From the NCBI GenBank assembly GCA_017462015.1, contig JAFTRX010000106.1:1-64000 (forward strand): a stretch of 64,000 nucleotides of DNA. The letters run 5' to 3'. Every line of letters begins with the position of its first letter. Positions within the stretch are counted from its first letter, which is position 1. Source of the stretch: Lentisphaeria bacterium. GTDB lineage: Bacteria; Verrucomicrobiota; Lentisphaeria; Victivallales; Victivallaceae. Made by a program: the position numbers and the translations under genes. Positions 61,655 through 64,000 of the stretch are shown here, piece after piece. The notes below the pieces were generated by a model. It was given only the letters and a program-made list of their open reading frames with translations. It was not told the origin of the DNA and did no database searches.

Positions 61655-61842
61655 GGCGATATCGCGCCGCTATCCGGGAGTTTTTCCGAGGCGGCGGCGA
61701 GGGCGTGGGCTCACGCCCTCAACCGAGCCGACGCCCGACGGAAAGGCTCGCGGGAGCAAGCGAGATCGTCGCCCCTTATCACGCCCTCAACCGAGCCGAC
61801 TTCCGACGGAAAGGCTCGCGGGAGCAAGCGAGATCGTCGCCC
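61655..61842 (-). repeat. Family C relative, inverted
   Basis: Two direct copies of about 64 bp (CACGCCCTCAACCGAGCCGAC then CGACGGAAAGGCTCGCGGG and a GCAAGCGAGATCGTCGCCC end; 61713-61776 and 61778-61842). Their reverse complement and the adjoining GATATCGCGCCGCTATCC (61666-61690) match the start and centre of the 114-bp unit at 6.85-7.2 kb. It lies at the 3' end of the minus-strand methyltransferase gene. Confidence 0.8.
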
Positions 61843-62676
61843 TTAATCAACAACGGCACGCAGGCCGATCCCTGCGGGCAAAACGCGGCCGGTGGATTCG
61901 GGAATGAACATCTCGCCGCCGTCGATGTCACATTTTTTGCCAAAGACATCAGTGACAAGACGGGACAACACCATCAGCGAAAAGCCGGGAGAGTGACAGC
62001 TCAATACCAGAGTGAAAGGTTTCTCCGGCTTACGGAGCTGGCGGCATAATTCAAGGAGTTTCGGCAAATCAGTTTCGATTTTCCACAACTGACCGGAAGG
62101 GCCGCGGCCGAAGGTCGGAGGGTCGAGAGCGATCAGATCATATTTGGAGTTGCGGCGGAGTTCGCGCTGACAGAAGCGGTTGACATCTTCGGCGATCCAG
62201 CGTACAGCGTTGGGGATATCCGGATTGAGAGCATGATTTTCCCTGCCCCATTCGATCATACCGCGAGCGGCATCGATATGGCAAACCTTAGCGCCGCCGG
62301 CAGCCATAGCCAGAGACCCCAGACCGGAGTAAGCAAAGAGGTTCAGAGTATCCATATTGCGGCAATTCCGGCGGAAATATTCCCAGTTGCGGAACTGTTC
62401 GGCAAAGAAGCCAAGATGCCCGAAGCTGGTGGGTTTGATTTTTATCGTCATCTTGCCCAGGATGCAATTCCAGGTTTCCGGCAAAGCTTCGCGGTTATGC
62501 CAGCGGCCGTTGCCGGAACTGTCACGAACAAATTCCGATACAGCAGATTTCCATTCGCGTTCCGGCAGAGCGGGTTTCCAGAATGCGTTCAAAGCCGGAC
62601 GGATGATACGGTAAGGTCCGACCTGTTCAAGTTTTTTCAAATTTCCGCTGTCGAGCAGAATATATTCGTTTTTCAT
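61843..62676 (-). CDS. SAM-dependent methyltransferase, RlmI/RlmK-like
   Basis: 277 residues from the ATG at 62676, in a TGATG overlap with the nagA-like stop; an ATG two codons upstream is an alternative. A Rossmann methyltransferase with LNLFAYSGLGSLAMAAGGAKV as SAM motif I (split: LFAYSGLGSLAMAAGG), CHIDAARGMIEWGREN, and the catalytic LIALDPPTFGRG of the 23S rRNA m5C/m7G group. The PUA domain of full RlmI is absent. Probably methylates RNA; the target base is unknown. Confidence 0.82.
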   Translation of the reverse strand: MKNEYILLDSGNLKKLEQVGPYRIIRPALNAFWKPALPEREWKSAVSEFVRDSSGNGRWHNREALPETWNCILGKMTIKIKPTSFGHLGFFAEQFRNWEYFRRNCRNMDTLNLFAYSGLGSLAMAAGGAKVCHIDAARGMIEWGRENHALNPDIPNAVRWIAEDVNRFCQRELRRNSKYDLIALDPPTFGRGPSGQLWKIETDLPKLLELCRQLRKPEKPFTLVLSCHSPGFSLMVLSRLVTDVFGKKCDIDGGEMFIPESTGRVLPAGIGLRAVVD

Positions 62677-63866
62677 CAGCATTTCTCCGCGTGATAAATA
62701 ATTTGTCCCCGCCGCACAGTCAACAGCGGACGGTTGCTGCCAAGTTCAAATACTGCCAAATCCGCCCGCCGTCCGGGGAGCAAAATGCCACGGTCATCAA
62801 AACCGAAGTGACGTGCGGGGTTGTAGGTCACAGCCCCGGCGGCACGGGTTTCAGAAAGATGCCCGCTGGACATCAAACTGTGCCATCCGGAATCCAGCAT
62901 GGTGGTCGTACCGGCGAGTTTTCCTTCCGGATTCTGCGAAAAGCCGCCGATGACCCGGATTGCCGATGGCCCGATGCAATAGTCACCGTCCGGCATGCCG
63001 GATGCCATCGTACAATCGCTGATACCGATAAGCTGATGCTCCGGTTTGCAGCGGCACGCCAGATCGACCATACGCGGATGCACATGGCGTCCGTCGATAA
63101 TCAATTCCACCGTTACGCGGTCATCGGTCAACGCCATTCCGGCAAGACCGATCTGCCGCTGATGCAGAGGCTCCATACCGTTGAACAAGTGAGTACAATG
63201 GGTGGAACCGGCTTCGATTGCCCGCAAAGTCTGCTTACCATCGGCAAGACTGTGTCCCATAGAGGCAACAACGCCGTTTTCTTTAAGCAGTGTAATCAAT
63301 TTTTCCGCGCCGGAAAGCTCCGGAGCAAAGGTCATTATCTTTACCAAACCGTCTCCGGCAGCAATAAGTTCCCCGGCAAAACCGGTGTCGATCTCACTCA
63401 ACACCTCACGGGGCTGGGAACCGGAACGTTTGGGATTGAGGAACGGACCTTCAATATTTATTGCAATAGCATCGGCACCAGGAAGCGGAGAACGCATCGC
63501 TTTAGCCAGAGCGGCAAGATTTTCCAGCATAACCTCTTTCCGGTCAGCTACTACCGTGGGAAAAAATCCGGTAACACCGCGCTCGCCCAGAATACGGCTC
63601 ATCGCGGCAAGGTCGCGCGGAGAGGTTTCACAACGGGAACAATCGCAACCGCCGGCGCCGTGGATGTGGGTATCAAGAAAACCGGGAGCGATGTAGGCTT
63701 TTTCATAATTAAAAATTTCTATCTCCGGTTCGACTGAAAATCCGGAAAAACCTCCGACACCGATAATACGCTCATTTTCACACAGCACTGCGCCGTGCGG
63801 TATCACCCGATCCGGGGTTATAAGATAATCAGCAACATAAAGTCGACGTACCCGCTTTTTTTCCAT
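62676..63866 (-). CDS. nagA: NagA-like amidohydrolase, second paralogue
   Basis: 396 residues from the first ATG (near 63866); an upstream in-frame GTG is possible. APGFLDTHIHGAGGCD is the metal site, INIEGPFLNPKRSG carries the Glu ligand, SMGHSLADGKQ and THLFNGMEPLHQRQIG the histidines and substrate loop, and GISDCTMASGMPDGDY the catalytic Asp. This copy has the canonical LFNGM block, unlike the paralogue at 49.8 kb. It probably deacetylates N-acetylglucosamine or a related sugar 6-phosphate. The 134 bp beyond it to the window end show no feature I recognise. Confidence 0.88.
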   Translation of the reverse strand: MEKKRVRRLYVADYLITPDRVIPHGAVLCENERIIGVGGFSGFSVEPEIEIFNYEKAYIAPGFLDTHIHGAGGCDCSRCETSPRDLAAMSRILGERGVTGFFPTVVADRKEVMLENLAALAKAMRSPLPGADAIAINIEGPFLNPKRSGSQPREVLSEIDTGFAGELIAAGDGLVKIMTFAPELSGAEKLITLLKENGVVASMGHSLADGKQTLRAIEAGSTHCTHLFNGMEPLHQRQIGLAGMALTDDRVTVELIIDGRHVHPRMVDLACRCKPEHQLIGISDCTMASGMPDGDYCIGPSAIRVIGGFSQNPEGKLAGTTTMLDSGWHSLMSSGHLSETRAAGAVTYNPARHFGFDDRGILLPGRRADLAVFELGSNRPLLTVRRGQIIYHAEKC

Positions 63867-64000
63867 CTTCAACACACTTTCCACATTCTGTTTTTACGGA
63901 GATAAAATATACCGCCATTATGACAGATTTTCAAGCGCCGCAAGGATCCGCAACGCATTATCCCGGGGAAAATCCCCTGCCCCCGGTACGATTTTTAATT

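Overview
The window looks like chromosomal DNA from a Gram-negative bacterium of the Planctomycetes-Verrucomicrobia-Chlamydiae group, most likely a Lentisphaerota (Victivallis-like) gut or anaerobe genome. This is an inference from content. A lone type II pseudopilin with the H-X9-D pattern sits in a polysaccharide-degradation locus behind a GntR/LacI-type regulator. Exported beta-helix, SGNH and DUF4838-like proteins are common. There are ferredoxin-tailed aldo/keto reductases, and many loosely packed genes separated by repeats. Housekeeping genes are intact and no rRNA or tRNA gene was recognised.

Layout. 0.2-1.7 kb: ECF sigma factor with a one-helix membrane protein and an exported coiled-coil protein. 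1.7-4.7 kb: rhomboid, queA, site-2 protease and NUDIX on the minus strand. 5.0-6.8 kb: metX-metW, then a 114-bp tandem repeat. 7.3-9.1 kb: exported hydrolase and apbE. 9.1-15.0 kb: ileS and a feoA-feoB-FeoB-associated operon. 15.1-26.2 kb: carbohydrate locus (regulator, exported PHP protein, pseudopilin, 1445-residue triple beta-helix protein), converging on a minus-strand operon (amidohydrolase, azlC, azlD, SGNH esterase). 26.4-32.2 kb: nadC-ruvA, an amino-acid symporter, nfo and rpoN. 32.5-35.0 kb: araB and araD. 35.0-38.7 kb: phosphoesterase, argD-argF, mntP. 38.9-46.1 kb: glycosidase-like protein, two proteins with near-identical Tat-type leaders, a DUF4838-type protein and a LamG-like protein. 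46.4-53.4 kb: amino-sugar salvage (nucleotidyltransferase, sugar-1-kinase-like protein, class I amidotransferase; nagA, MFS transporter) and another reductase. 53.9-61.3 kb: tig, clpP, clpX, a protein kinase, dxr, a GT-C-like membrane protein and a small exported protein. 61.8-63.9 kb: 23S-type methyltransferase and a second nagA.

The intergenic DNA is unusually rich in structured repeats. I distinguish: (A) a 125-150 bp core found in seven places, often as a head-to-tail dimer, and in four of them lying in the sense direction just upstream of the start codon of rpoN, araB, nagA and the rhomboid gene; (D) a MITE-like element with CACAG-type terminal inverted repeats, present once with and once without the A core; (B) a long perfect hairpin with a conserved tail, four copies; (C) a 114-bp tandem repeat with an inverted relative 55 kb away; and an array of five tiny four-base-loop hairpins. 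Promoters with a TATATT -10 box can be seen at ten places.

The most interesting protein observation is the clpX-linked kinase. Its usual VAIK lysine is an alanine and a lysine sits instead in the glycine-rich loop, the arrangement known from eukaryotic WNK kinases.
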